Shown: piece by piece, positions 41,184-49,753 of the stretch | Position numbering within the stretch: the stretch's first letter is position 1 | Layout: every line of letters begins with the position of its first letter | Assembly (NCBI RefSeq): GCF_022751215.1 | Contig: NZ_JAICDG010000004.1 | Coordinates: 248,001-312,000, forward strand | DNA: 64,000 nucleotides | DNA from: Actinomadura terrae | Lineage (GTDB): Bacteria > Actinomycetota > Actinomycetes > Streptosporangiales > Streptosporangiaceae | Direction: 5' to 3' | Translations under genes and position numbers: made by a program | Notes under the pieces: generated by a model | The model's database searches: none | What the model saw: the letters and a program-made list of their open reading frames with translations, nothing else | What the model was told of the DNA's origin: nothing

Positions 41184-42311
41184 TCAGGCTTCACTGGCCT
41201 CCGGCGGGGCCACATCGATGGCGTGCGACCCGACCACCCGCGCTATCCACAGGGCCGGTTCCTTGATCTCGTCGTGCGTCGGCAGGGTCTCCGGCGACTG
41301 CCAGACCTTGTTGAAGCCGGACATGCCGGTTTCGGCGACGACCCGCCGCACGAACCTCGACCCCTCCGCGTACTGCTTCATCTTCAGGTCGATGCCGAGC
41401 AGCCGCCGGATCGTCTTGTCCAGCTTGGAGCCGCCGTCCCGCCGCCCCTGGAAGCGCGAGCGGATCTGCTGCACCGAGGGGACGACCTCCGGGCCGACGG
41501 CGTCCATGACGTAGTCGCCGTGGCCCTCCACCAGGGTCATCACGGCGGTGAGCCGGTCGAGGATCTCGCGCTGCTCGGGGCTCTGGATCGCGTCGATGAG
41601 GTTGGCGTCGCCTCCCCGGACGGCGTCGGCGACGGCCTCCGCCGCGTCCCGGAGGCGGTCCAGCATGACGCCGGGGTCCAGATCGGACGCGAGGAGGAAC
41701 TTGGTCATCTGGTCCTGCACGTACTCGCGCAACCAGGGGACGCCGGTGAACTGCGCACGGTGCGTCTCCTCGTGGAGGCACACCCAGAGGCGGAAGTCCC
41801 GTGATTCCACGCCCAGCTCTTGCTCGACATGCACGATGTTGGGCGCGACCAGGGTGAGCCTGCCCGTCGGCGCACGCCCGGACGGGTCCGGAGGCAGGAA
41901 GAGCTCGTACTGCCCCAGGACGCGGCTCGCCATATACGCGAGGATCGCGCCCACCTGCATGCCCGTGACCCGGGAGCCGACGGCCTGGACGACCACGTTT
42001 CCGGCACCGCCCAGTCCGCCGCCCGTACCGCGCCGTTCGGACATCTGCTCCATGAGGGGTTCGAGCACCACCCGGAAACCGTCCACGTTGGCCCGTATCC
42101 AGCCGGGCCGGTCCACGATCGTCGCCGGGGCCGGATCGACCTCGGAGGCCATGCCGGTGAACTCCCTGACGTGCCCGTGGGCGAGCCTCGAAAGCTCGCG
42201 GAGCTCCGCCACGACCTCCCGGGCCTCCGCGTGGCTGACCTGGGGCCCCGGCCGGACGAGCCGGGTACCGGCCTGGACCGCCACGTTCCAGTCGATCATT
42301 GAGGCGCTCAT
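41184..42311 (-). CDS. Zinc-dependent metalloprotease, DUF2342 / F420-associated family
   Basis: From the ATG at 42311 this is 375 residues. It contains the zinc motif in LWVCLHEETHRAQFTGVPWLREYV (HEETH) and the downstream family block MTLVEGHGDYVMDAVGPEVVPS, whose Glu or His may complete the metal site. The family (zinc_ribbon-free DUF2342, Rv3626c type) sits between dacB and tilS in many actinobacteria, as here. Its substrate is unknown; some annotations call it coenzyme F420 biosynthesis-associated, from genome context only. Confidence 0.9.
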   Translation of the reverse strand: MSASMIDWNVAVQAGTRLVRPGPQVSHAEAREVVAELRELSRLAHGHVREFTGMASEVDPAPATIVDRPGWIRANVDGFRVVLEPLMEQMSERRGTGGGLGGAGNVVVQAVGSRVTGMQVGAILAYMASRVLGQYELFLPPDPSGRAPTGRLTLVAPNIVHVEQELGVESRDFRLWVCLHEETHRAQFTGVPWLREYVQDQMTKFLLASDLDPGVMLDRLRDAAEAVADAVRGGDANLIDAIQSPEQREILDRLTAVMTLVEGHGDYVMDAVGPEVVPSVQQIRSRFQGRRDGGSKLDKTIRRLLGIDLKMKQYAEGSRFVRRVVAETGMSGFNKVWQSPETLPTHDEIKEPALWIARVVGSHAIDVAPPEASEA

Positions 42312-42467
42312 GTACTCCACCGTACGTTTCGGAGACGGCGCCGGAGCGCCCCTGCACGATCGTTCAACGAACAACCGTTCTGGTTATCTCCCGTACAGCC
42401 CCTCCCACACCCGTACGGCCTGCCGACACGACCGGGCCGTCCAAGCCGAAACCCATGCGCGGATGGG

Positions 42468-43892
42468 TCAGCCGCAGCCGCACGTCGCGACGGCTGCGGC
42501 GAGCCGGTCGAGTTTCCCGGGATCCACCGGCGTCTTGCCGTCCCCCGCCATGAAGGCGAACGCCAGCAGTCGCCCGTCCGCGTCAAAGGCGATGCCCGCG
42601 AGAGTGCTGACGCCCGAGAGCGTGCCGGTCTTCGCGCGCACGATCCCGGCCCCGCCCTGACTCGCCGGAACCGTGTAGCGGGGCGGGCCCAGCGTCCCCG
42701 AGAAGCCCGCGATGGGCAGGCCCGTGATGACAGCCCGCAGATCGGGACGGTCGGGGTTCGCCGCGAGAGAGACGATGCGTGCGAGCGCCACGGGGGAGAT
42801 TCGGTTCAGGGGCGAAAGTCCGCTGCCGTCGTTGACCTGCACGCCGTCCGCGACGCCGAGCCTGCCGAGGACCTCGTGCACGGCCTGGGCCGCCCCGGCG
42901 AAGGACGCCGGGCGTCCCAGCTTTATGGCGACCTGCCTGGCCATCGCCTCGGCCACATCATTGTCACTGTCGGTCAGGAGATGCTCGACCAGCGCGGACA
43001 CCGGGGGCGACTGGACGGCGCCCAGCTGCGCCGCGCCCTTCGGAGCGTTGACCATACGACCCGCCTTGGCGGCGACCCCGTACCGGGACAGCATGCGCGC
43101 GAACGTGGCCGACGCCGCAGCGGGCGGGTTGCCAACGCGTGTTTTGTGCTCCGAGCCCGCCGGAGCGACCCGCCCCTCGTCCACGGTCAGGGCGGTGACA
43201 GGGGCCAGCTCACCATCAGGCAGGTAGTTGGGCTTCCAACTGGCGGCCGCGCGAGGGCCCTGATAGGCGGACGTGTCGTAGTCCACTCGCGTGCGGCTCA
43301 CACCGGATGACTTGAGTTGCGCCGCAGTCTGCTTAGCCAGTTCCGAGAGCGACGCGTATGGCGGACGGCCCCCGCCGGGACGCTCCGGGAGGGCCGTGAG
43401 GGTGGGATCCCCACCTCCGACCAGTACGATGCCGCCGCCGGCACCACGCACGACCTTGGTGGTGATCCGGTGCCGGGGCCCGGCCGACGCCAGCACCGCC
43501 ACCGATGTCGCCAGCTTGGTCGTGGAGGCCGGGGTGGCCGGTTGCCCGGCGCGCATGTCGAACAGCGGACGCCGGGTCACGGCGTCGATGACCACCGCGT
43601 TGACCTTCCCGCCCGGGCCGCCGATCAGGGGCGTCAACCGTCCGGCGAGGACGGACGCGTTCGGAGGCCGCCCCGCGGCGGGATCGGCGGCGGGCACCAC
43701 GGCCGACGCCCGCACGAGATCGCGCTCGGCGACACCCGGCGGCTGGGGCGACAGGTGCCGTTGTGGTGTGAGTTTCGCCACTGCCACCCCCGCCACGACG
43801 GTGAAGACAATAAGGAGGGACAATGACATCACTGCCGGGGTCCGGCCCCGTCCAGGCACGTGACCGCCCCTCTCCCACTCAGCAACCACCAA
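42468..43892 (-). CDS. dacB: D-alanyl-D-alanine carboxypeptidase/endopeptidase (PBP4 family)
   Basis: This 474-residue protein is a class C penicillin-binding protein with an N-terminal signal anchor (VMSLSLLIVFTVVAGVAVAKL). It has all three active-site motifs: S-x-x-K in ATPASTTKLATSVAVLA, S-x-N in LTDSDNDVAEAM, and K-T-G in VRAKTGTLSGVSTLAG. It trims or cleaves peptidoglycan cross-links outside the membrane. The start is uncertain: TTG at 43892 or the nearby GTG at 43889 would be near-leaderless from the TATA-like palindrome at 43903. Divergent from ppa, as in M. tuberculosis (Rv3627c/ppa). Confidence 0.93.
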   Translation of the reverse strand: MVVAEWERGGHVPGRGRTPAVMSLSLLIVFTVVAGVAVAKLTPQRHLSPQPPGVAERDLVRASAVVPAADPAAGRPPNASVLAGRLTPLIGGPGGKVNAVVIDAVTRRPLFDMRAGQPATPASTTKLATSVAVLASAGPRHRITTKVVRGAGGGIVLVGGGDPTLTALPERPGGGRPPYASLSELAKQTAAQLKSSGVSRTRVDYDTSAYQGPRAAASWKPNYLPDGELAPVTALTVDEGRVAPAGSEHKTRVGNPPAAASATFARMLSRYGVAAKAGRMVNAPKGAAQLGAVQSPPVSALVEHLLTDSDNDVAEAMARQVAIKLGRPASFAGAAQAVHEVLGRLGVADGVQVNDGSGLSPLNRISPVALARIVSLAANPDRPDLRAVITGLPIAGFSGTLGPPRYTVPASQGGAGIVRAKTGTLSGVSTLAGIAFDADGRLLAFAFMAGDGKTPVDPGKLDRLAAAVATCGCG

Positions 43893-43902
43893 CGTGCGAC
43901 AT

Positions 43903-43914
43903 CCTTATATAAGG
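43903..43914. promoter_or_regulatory. AT-rich palindrome in the dacB-ppa divergent promoter
   Basis: CCTTATATAAGG is a perfect 12-bp palindrome and the most AT-rich point of the gap. It contains a -10-like TATATA/TATAAG on both strands, so it may serve both directions. It lies 11 bp from the dacB start and 87 bp from ppa. Confidence 0.45.
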
Positions 43915-44000
43915 GAACACCCACCCTGTGGGGGGCGGCCTCGCCCGCACAGGCTCCCGAAAGACTATTCACTGCGACCGCGCAGGGAGCGGAGGACATC

Positions 44001-44492
44001 TTGGATTTCGACGTCACCATTGAGATCCCGAAGGGCCAGCGGAACAAGTACGAGGTGGATCACGAGAGCGGCCGAATCCGGCTCGACCGCATGCTGTTCA
44101 CCTCCACGCAGTACCCCGCGGACTACGGGTTCATCGAGGACACGCTCGGCGAGGACGGCGACCCCCTGGACGCGCTGGTCCTGTTGCAGGAGCCGACGTT
44201 CCCCGGCTGCCTCATCCGCTGCCGCGCGGTGGGCATGTTCCGGATGACGGACGAGGCCGGTGGTGACGACAAGGTCCTGTGCGTCCCCGCGACGGACCCG
44301 CGCATGGAGCACCTGCGCGACATCCACCACGTCGCCGAGTTCGACCGGCTGGAGATCCAGCACTTCTTCGAGGTGTACAAGGACCTCGAGCCCGGGAAGT
44401 CCGTCGAGGGCGCGAGCTGGGTGGGCCGGGTCGAGGCCGAGGTCGAGATCGAGCGGTCCCGCAAGCGCGCCGTCAACCAGGGCGGGCACTGA
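44001..44492 (+). CDS. ppa: Inorganic pyrophosphatase
   Basis: This family I soluble pyrophosphatase of 163 residues hydrolyses pyrophosphate and pulls biosynthetic reactions forward. It begins LDFDVTIEIPKGQRNKYEVDHESGRIRLDRML and has the metal-binding DTLGEDGDPLDALVLLQEP with the three signature aspartates, plus IHHVAEFDRLEIQHFFEVYKDLEPGK. The TTG at 44001 is chosen because GGAGG lies five bases upstream and the length then matches the family. Divergent from dacB. Confidence 0.96.
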   Translation: MDFDVTIEIPKGQRNKYEVDHESGRIRLDRMLFTSTQYPADYGFIEDTLGEDGDPLDALVLLQEPTFPGCLIRCRAVGMFRMTDEAGGDDKVLCVPATDPRMEHLRDIHHVAEFDRLEIQHFFEVYKDLEPGKSVEGASWVGRVEAEVEIERSRKRAVNQGGH

Positions 44493-44679
44493 CGGGCTCC
44501 CCGCTCCGGCGACCGGCTGGGCACCCACCTGGAGAACCGGCTGGGCTCCGCCCCGCGCAAAGGCTGGGCTCCGCTCGGTGCAACAAGCCGGGTTCGCCTT
44601 CGGAACGAGACTGCACGGCTCAGGACGACGCTTGGCGGACGGCGCTGGTCCGCTCCCGCCGCCCCCGCGACGGCCTCCT

Positions 44680-44719
44680 GGAGAACCCTTCCGTACGGGA
44701 CACCGTGCGGAAGGGTTCT
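44680..44719. terminator. Strong hairpin between convergent ppa and NlpC/P60 genes
   Basis: An 18-bp stem with one mismatch (arms 44680-44697 and 44702-44719, core AACCCTTCCG / CGGAAGGGTT) has a four-base loop. It lies 190 bp after ppa and 65 bp after the convergent NlpC/P60 gene and can serve both. The gap also repeats GGCTGGGCTCCGC twice near 44540-44570. Confidence 0.85.
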
Positions 44720-44783
44720 CGCCGTACAGGCGTCGGCCCCTGTCGGGCCTGGCGCGGCTGTGGGTCGGCTCCTCAAGGGCGGG

Positions 44784-46034
44784 TCAGCCTGAGGGGCGCG
44801 TAGCGCCGATCAGGTCGTTCCGGTGGATGCTGGAGATCCGTACACGCGCGCCCGTGTAGGGCGCCTCCACCATCCGGCCCTGTGCGAGGTAGATGCCGAC
44901 ATGATGAATCGTGTCCGGGTTGGACGTGTCCTTAGCGAAGAAGACCAGATCCCCTGGGCGAAGCTCACTTACGGGGACGTGCGGGCCGGACGTCCACTGC
45001 GTCCCCGTCCAGTGGTCCAGCCGGACACCCGCCTGGGCCCACGCGTGCATGGACAGGCCGGAGCAGTCGAAGCCGAAGATGGCCGCGCCCTGCCCGGTAC
45101 CGAAGCTCGGCCCGTCCGCCGTGCCGCCGCCCCAGGAGTACGGGGTGCCGAGCCACCTGAGCGCCGCCCGCGCGACGATCAGTCCGCGCGTCCTGGACAG
45201 GGCCAGCCCGGCTGCCGGACGGCCTGACCCCTCGTAGGCCGATCGTGCTTCGGCCGCCTCCAACGCCCGTTCCCGCGCGCGCTTGACCTGGGCCGCGTGT
45301 GACTCCGCCTTGGACAGGCGCCGCTCCAGCTTCTGCTTCTCCGCGGTTATGCGTTGCACGGACGCCTGTTGCGTATCCACGGCGTCCTGTGCGCGCCGTT
45401 TGGCGTCCTCCGCGCGTCTGGTCGCATCGCCCTGTTCCTTGGACGCGCCCTTCGCCTGCTTGCGGAATACGTCCGCCACGTTCTCGGCCGCCTCCACCTG
45501 CCGGAGCGCCCCCGCACGCTGCTTGGCGAGCACCTCCACCATCCCCGCGCGGTCCATGAACCCCTGGGGGCCGCCGTGCCCGGCGACCGCGGACGACATC
45601 TGGTCGTATCCCGTGTTGTGCTGGTAGGCCTGCGCGGCGAACGTCGCCAGCGCGGCCTGGCTCTCCGCGACTCTCCGCCCCGCCTGCACGAGTCGCGCCT
45701 GAGCGTCGCGGTAGGCCTGCTGGGCGCGCTCCAATCTGACCCGCTCGCCGTTGTAGCGCTCGATGGCGCTCTCGGCGGCGACCGCGAGCCTGTCGAGTTC
45801 GCCATCCGCCTGGGCGAGCATCGCCTTCGTCCGGCCCACCTCCGCCGCACGGTCCTCGACAGCGCGTTCGCTCCGCTCCACATCCCGGGCACTGGGGGCG
45901 GGCTCGGCGGTGGCGGGCGGCACCAGCCACGTCACGCCGATCGTCACTCCGGTGGAGAGGGCAACGAAGCGCAGCATCGCACCCCAGGTGGAAGAACGGG
46001 TCCGGCCGCGGAGCCCCGCCGTGCTCGATGCCAT
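44784..46034 (-). CDS. Secreted coiled-coil NlpC/P60 (C40) hydrolase
   Basis: This 416-residue protein has a signal peptide (MLRFVALSTGVTIGVTWLVPPATA), a long coiled coil (about 50-270, rich in Ala, Arg, Glu, Gln) and a C-terminal NlpC/P60 domain. The catalytic Cys is in FGFDCSGLSMHAW, the His in IHHVGIYLAQG, and the third residue in EAPYTG. It resembles RipA-type endopeptidases, where the coiled coil controls access to the active site. Unlike the NlpC/P60 gene at 2695 it has no c-di-AMP riboswitch upstream; its 213-bp leader shows no structured element I can name. Confidence 0.92.
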   Translation of the reverse strand: MASSTAGLRGRTRSSTWGAMLRFVALSTGVTIGVTWLVPPATAEPAPSARDVERSERAVEDRAAEVGRTKAMLAQADGELDRLAVAAESAIERYNGERVRLERAQQAYRDAQARLVQAGRRVAESQAALATFAAQAYQHNTGYDQMSSAVAGHGGPQGFMDRAGMVEVLAKQRAGALRQVEAAENVADVFRKQAKGASKEQGDATRRAEDAKRRAQDAVDTQQASVQRITAEKQKLERRLSKAESHAAQVKRARERALEAAEARSAYEGSGRPAAGLALSRTRGLIVARAALRWLGTPYSWGGGTADGPSFGTGQGAAIFGFDCSGLSMHAWAQAGVRLDHWTGTQWTSGPHVPVSELRPGDLVFFAKDTSNPDTIHHVGIYLAQGRMVEAPYTGARVRISSIHRNDLIGATRPSG

Positions 46035-46247
46035 GCACCCGTCCTGCCCGGGGCTGGTTTTGCTTAGCGCAAACGATCACCTACGAAGAGTGGTTCAGTT
46101 GGGCAACGATCGGAACTTCCCTTGCCCGAACGTGGTCGAACCACCCGGGCCCAGTTGAATCGGTCAGGCTCGTCCAAACCAGTCGGATCGGAGTTGGAAC
46201 ACGATCTTGGTCGGAGCACCGGCGGCCCGGCCGGTCCGTCTGATGGA

Positions 46248-48059
46248 TCAGCGCGTGGCGGGGCCCAGCCCAGGAGGGATCGGCGGCCGGGGCAGTGGGC
46301 CTGGCGACTGCGGCGAATCCGAATGGCCGCCAGAGGGCGGCGGGCCCGAGGAGGGCGCGGGCTCCGGCTTCGGCGGTTTCGGTGAGGCAGGCGGCTTGGG
46401 GTCGGAGGATGAGGCGGAGCCGCTCGATCCCCCGCTCTTCGACGGCGAAGAAGGAACCACCGGGTCAGGGCTCGTGGAAGTGGACGTCGACGCGGGACCT
46501 GGGACGCTCGAGCCGGGACTGCTGGGCCGCCACGTGACATGCACGGGAATCCCGCCGGGCTGGAACAGAACGCCACCTTCGCCTTGCGCGGCTGCGTTCC
46601 GCGCTACGTGCACGTCCACGGTCGCCATCTGGCCCGGCGCTAGATGTCCGGAGACCGCGCTGGGTCGAACGCCTCCCCAGCTCCTGGCACGCCACGTGAC
46701 CGGTCTGCCGGTTGCGCGCAGCACGATCGAGCCGTCCGAACCTCCCGCCAGGTCGAGGAAGTGCGGGGCGACGTCCAGCCGCCTGTTCGCGCCAGTGGCC
46801 GATGGATGATGCGCCCAATTCCCCGAGCTGACCTCGTACACCGCCCGCGGAGGCGTCGCGAACAGGGCGATCGGCGGCGCGGACGACCCACGCGAACCGA
46901 GCGGAGAGGTGACCGACGCGGGAACGGCGTCGATGGTCCCGTTCCTGCCCGTCCCTGGCCGCGCGGCGCCGGCCGCGGCGTGCGCCCGCTTCTGCCCGGG
47001 GCCAGCGTCCGGACGTAGGCCGCCGGCGGTGCCCGCCCGTCCGGGGCGCCAGTCCAGCAGACCGAAGAACCCGTTCGCCGAGGCGAGCACACCCCCGAAG
47101 AAGACCGTCGCCACTCCTACGACGAGGGCCACACGGCGTGCGCGCACACCCCACGCGCTCCTCTCTGACGTGCCGCGCTCCGGGTGGAGGCGGCTCGGCC
47201 GAGAAGCATCACGTCCAGGACGGGACACGCTGGGCACATGCGCCGTCTGCCGTGGCTGCGCCGGAAACCCGCTCGGCGTGAACTCGGCGGCACGGTTGGC
47301 GACGAAAAGCCGGTACCCGACGAGTTCCGGATCCAGGAAGCAGGCCAGAACCCGCTGCCGCAGGTCCGCTGGAGGCTCCACGTCCGGGAGAACGCCGAAC
47401 ACCTTGGCCGCTGAGACGGTACGCGGGCGGAAAGCCGCACAGACCTCGCATTCCTCTGCGTGCCTGAGCAGCCGCTGCCCCCGCTCCGTCGAAGGCTCGC
47501 CTCGTCGCACGCGAAGGAGCAGCGCTCGCTCGGCGCAACCGTACGGCCCCTGATGCGCGAGGATCTCGGCTGTCAGCGCGCCTTCGAGTTCCTCGTGCGC
47601 GCGATCCAGCGCGGTCTGGGCCTCCTTGGGCGGCAGATCGAGAACCACTGCGAGGTCGGGAACCGCCAGCTGGTGCCGAACCCGCAACTCCAGGACTTCA
47701 CGGGCGTGCGGCGGCAGGGCCAGCACGGCCTGCCACGCCACGATCCGCTGGTCGGCGTCGTCCTGGTCGTGCTGGGCGACGGGGAGGTCGGGTGGCCGGG
47801 CACGCGTCGGCAGACGGCGAGCGCACTCCTGCCGGGCGATGGCGTACAGCCACGCCCCGAACCGGTCGGCGTCGCGCAACCTGTCGATGTGCGCCTCGGC
47901 CACGACGAAGGTGTCGCACAGCACGGTCTGGGCCGCGTCCATGTCGTGCAACTGGAACCAGCAGTACGCGTAGATCCGGTCGGCATACGCGTCATAGACC
48001 TCGGCCGTGGCATTCGGATCACGCGCGCGCAACGCCTCGACCAGAAGAGGGTCGTCCAT
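46248..48059 (-). CDS. Membrane-anchored ECF sigma factor with fused zinc-finger and extracytoplasmic domain
   Basis: From the ATG at 48059 this is 603 residues. Residues 1-160 are an ECF sigma: region 2 (DPNATAEVYDAYADRIYAYCWFQLHDMDAAQTVLCDTF, then RFGAWLYAIARQECARR) and region 4 (LPPHAREVLELRVRHQLAVPDLAVVL). Then comes HAEECEVC, the H-x3-C-x2-C motif of zinc-binding anti-sigma domains, a basic segment, one membrane span (VALVVGVATVFFGGVLAS) and an outer part with Ig/BACON-like VAPHFLDLAGGSDGSIVLRATGRPVTW, ending in a Pro/Ser tail. It looks like a sigma and anti-sigma fused in one polypeptide (similar to groups ECF52/53). No separate anti-sigma gene is adjacent. Release probably needs proteolysis or a conformational signal. 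Confidence 0.85.
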   Translation of the reverse strand: MDDPLLVEALRARDPNATAEVYDAYADRIYAYCWFQLHDMDAAQTVLCDTFVVAEAHIDRLRDADRFGAWLYAIARQECARRLPTRARPPDLPVAQHDQDDADQRIVAWQAVLALPPHAREVLELRVRHQLAVPDLAVVLDLPPKEAQTALDRAHEELEGALTAEILAHQGPYGCAERALLLRVRRGEPSTERGQRLLRHAEECEVCAAFRPRTVSAAKVFGVLPDVEPPADLRQRVLACFLDPELVGYRLFVANRAAEFTPSGFPAQPRQTAHVPSVSRPGRDASRPSRLHPERGTSERSAWGVRARRVALVVGVATVFFGGVLASANGFFGLLDWRPGRAGTAGGLRPDAGPGQKRAHAAAGAARPGTGRNGTIDAVPASVTSPLGSRGSSAPPIALFATPPRAVYEVSSGNWAHHPSATGANRRLDVAPHFLDLAGGSDGSIVLRATGRPVTWRARSWGGVRPSAVSGHLAPGQMATVDVHVARNAAAQGEGGVLFQPGGIPVHVTWRPSSPGSSVPGPASTSTSTSPDPVVPSSPSKSGGSSGSASSSDPKPPASPKPPKPEPAPSSGPPPSGGHSDSPQSPGPLPRPPIPPGLGPATR

Positions 48060-48080
48060 GGCAGCAAGGTAAATGCTCCG

Positions 48081-48110
48081 AGATCCCTCAGTCGTGAATT
48101 TGAGAGATCT
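48081..48110 (-). promoter_or_regulatory. Inverted repeat before the sigma-factor gene
   Basis: AGATCCCTCA (48081-48090) and TGAGAGATCT (48101-48110) are inverted with one mismatch around 10 bases, 22 bp upstream of the sigma start. The spacing of about 20 bp between arm centres suits a dimeric regulator. Confidence 0.35.
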
Positions 48111-48312
48111 GAGGCCGGTGTCGCCCGCCATTCCTCTACATTGATCGACACTCTACAGGATTACGACAAGTTGACTTTTCGCGGGCAATTAGCCGCCATG
48201 TCGGTTTCCAAGCCGGACAGCCGCCGGGGCGGGGCGCCCGTCACGACAAACACCCCTTAAGAATCTTCTTGACTTTACGTGCTATTCACTCGATCTCGGA
48301 CATACTGCCGTT

Positions 48313-48335
48313 GACACTGTCATCGTGACAGTGTC
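48313..48335 (+). promoter_or_regulatory. Perfect palindrome, likely MerR-type operator
   Basis: GACACTGTCA-TCG-TGACAGTGTC has perfect 10-bp arms around three bases. It overlaps a TTGACA -35 hexamer (48311-48316) and ends 12 bp before the MerR-like gene. Position and symmetry point to autoregulation by that MerR-like protein, which has the only nearby DNA-binding domain reading this way. Confidence 0.65.
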
Positions 48336-48346
48336 ATCATGGCGGC

Positions 48347-49753
48347 ATGGACGGAACCTGGACGATCAGCGAACTGGCGGAACGCGCCGTCGCGGCTCTC
48401 GCCGCCGGCGAATCCGCGCAGGTCAGCGGCCGGGTCCGCGACATGCCGAACGAGCGCCTGATCAGGTGGTACACCACGATCGGCCTCGTCGACCCGCCGC
48501 TGGCACGGCGTGGCCGTATCGCGCTCTACGGCCGACGGCACCTCCTCCAGCTCATCGCCGTGAAGCGGCGCCAGGCCATGGGGCGCTCGATCGCCGAGAT
48601 CCAACTGGAGCTGGCCGCCGCCACCAACGCGAAACTGGAACAGATCGCCGCACTTCCCGCGCCCGACTCCCCAGCGACAACGGCCACCACATCCGACTCG
48701 CAAGCGACGGACACCTCGCGCGCCGATGCCACGGGTCGCCCGCGAAAGGCCGAGACGTCAACTCGAACGTCGAACCCAACCGTCAGCCGCGTTTCCGGCC
48801 CCCCGAAACGTTCACCCCGACCGTCCTCATCGCCGACCGATACCACGGAAAGCCAGAACGCCCAGCCGCCGGATGCCGCCACTTCCCACCCCACCGACGC
48901 ACCGACCCCCACCCCTCCAGGCGCCACCTCGCCCGCCAGCGGCGCGCCCCACACCACCACGCCAGCCGACCAAGCTCCCAACACCGCCACGCGAGACACC
49001 GAGGCGCCCAACACAGCGGCCTCGCCGCACCGACAGGAAGCGGCGACCGGCGGACACCAAGCCGGCTCCGCCCTCTCGAACACCGCCGGCGCCCTCCCCG
49101 CCGGCACCGCAGACGCAACAGACACCGCGGACGTGACCGGCACCGCGGAGGCAGCAGGCACCGCGGAGGCGACAGGCACCGCGGAGGCGGCAAGTGCCGC
49201 GGAAATGGCGGGCACCGCAGAAGCAGCAAGTGCGGCGGAAACGGCAGGCGCCACAAGGGTGACAGGAGCCGCAGACACCGGAGGGGTGGCAGGGCCGGCA
49301 GGCACCCCAGGACCGGCAGGGGCGACAGACACCGCAGGGTCGACAGGCGCCACAAGGGTGACAGGGGCGACAGGGGCGTCGGCAGGCGCCGGGGCAACAG
49401 GAGCGTCAGGCACCGGAGCCGATACCGCGAGCGACTCCGACGGCCGTTCAAGGTTCTGGAGCGCCCGCCCCGACGTGTCGTACGACCGAGGCACGCCCGT
49501 CTCCTACGGCGCGCCTCCCCCCACGGTCCTTCAGGGCGTCCGGCTGGCGCCCGGGCTCATGCTGCTACTGGAGATCGCCACGCTGAGCGGCGACGACCTC
49601 GACGCGATCCAAGCCGCCGCGGAGCCCCTGCTCGAGGAGCTGCGACGACGCGGTCTAGCCCCGTCCCCCACAAGCCCGGTCCCAACGAACCCGGTCCCAG
49701 GCAACCCGTCCCCCACGAAGCCGCCCACCGCCCCCTCCCGGAGGTCACAGTGA
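48347..49753 (+). CDS. MerR-like DNA-binding protein with long repeat linker
   Basis: This 468-residue protein begins with a MerR-type winged HTH (WTISELAERAVAAL, VRDMPNERLIRWYTTIGLVDPP, IALYGRRHLLQLIAVKRRQAMGRSIAEIQLEL; residues 5-90). A linker of about 290 residues follows, rich in Thr, Ala, Pro and Gly, with imperfect repeats such as GTAEATGTAEAAS. The conserved C-terminal ~80 residues include PVSYGAPPPTVLQGVRLAPGLMLLLE and a short helical end. Its stop overlaps the VIT/VWA gene start (GTGA), so the two are co-translated. The C-terminal part may bind the partner or an effector; that is inference. Confidence 0.85.
   Translation: MDGTWTISELAERAVAALAAGESAQVSGRVRDMPNERLIRWYTTIGLVDPPLARRGRIALYGRRHLLQLIAVKRRQAMGRSIAEIQLELAAATNAKLEQIAALPAPDSPATTATTSDSQATDTSRADATGRPRKAETSTRTSNPTVSRVSGPPKRSPRPSSSPTDTTESQNAQPPDAATSHPTDAPTPTPPGATSPASGAPHTTTPADQAPNTATRDTEAPNTAASPHRQEAATGGHQAGSALSNTAGALPAGTADATDTADVTGTAEAAGTAEATGTAEAASAAEMAGTAEAASAAETAGATRVTGAADTGGVAGPAGTPGPAGATDTAGSTGATRVTGATGASAGAGATGASGTGADTASDSDGRSRFWSARPDVSYDRGTPVSYGAPPPTVLQGVRLAPGLMLLLEIATLSGDDLDAIQAAAEPLLEELRRRGLAPSPTSPVPTNPVPGNPSPTKPPTAPSRRSQ

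Noticed and set aside
48325..49749. Single plus-strand protein of about 1290 residues covering MerR and VWA genes
   Set aside because: The upstream part is the shadow frame of the MerR-like gene. GTGA coupling and domain order support two proteins.
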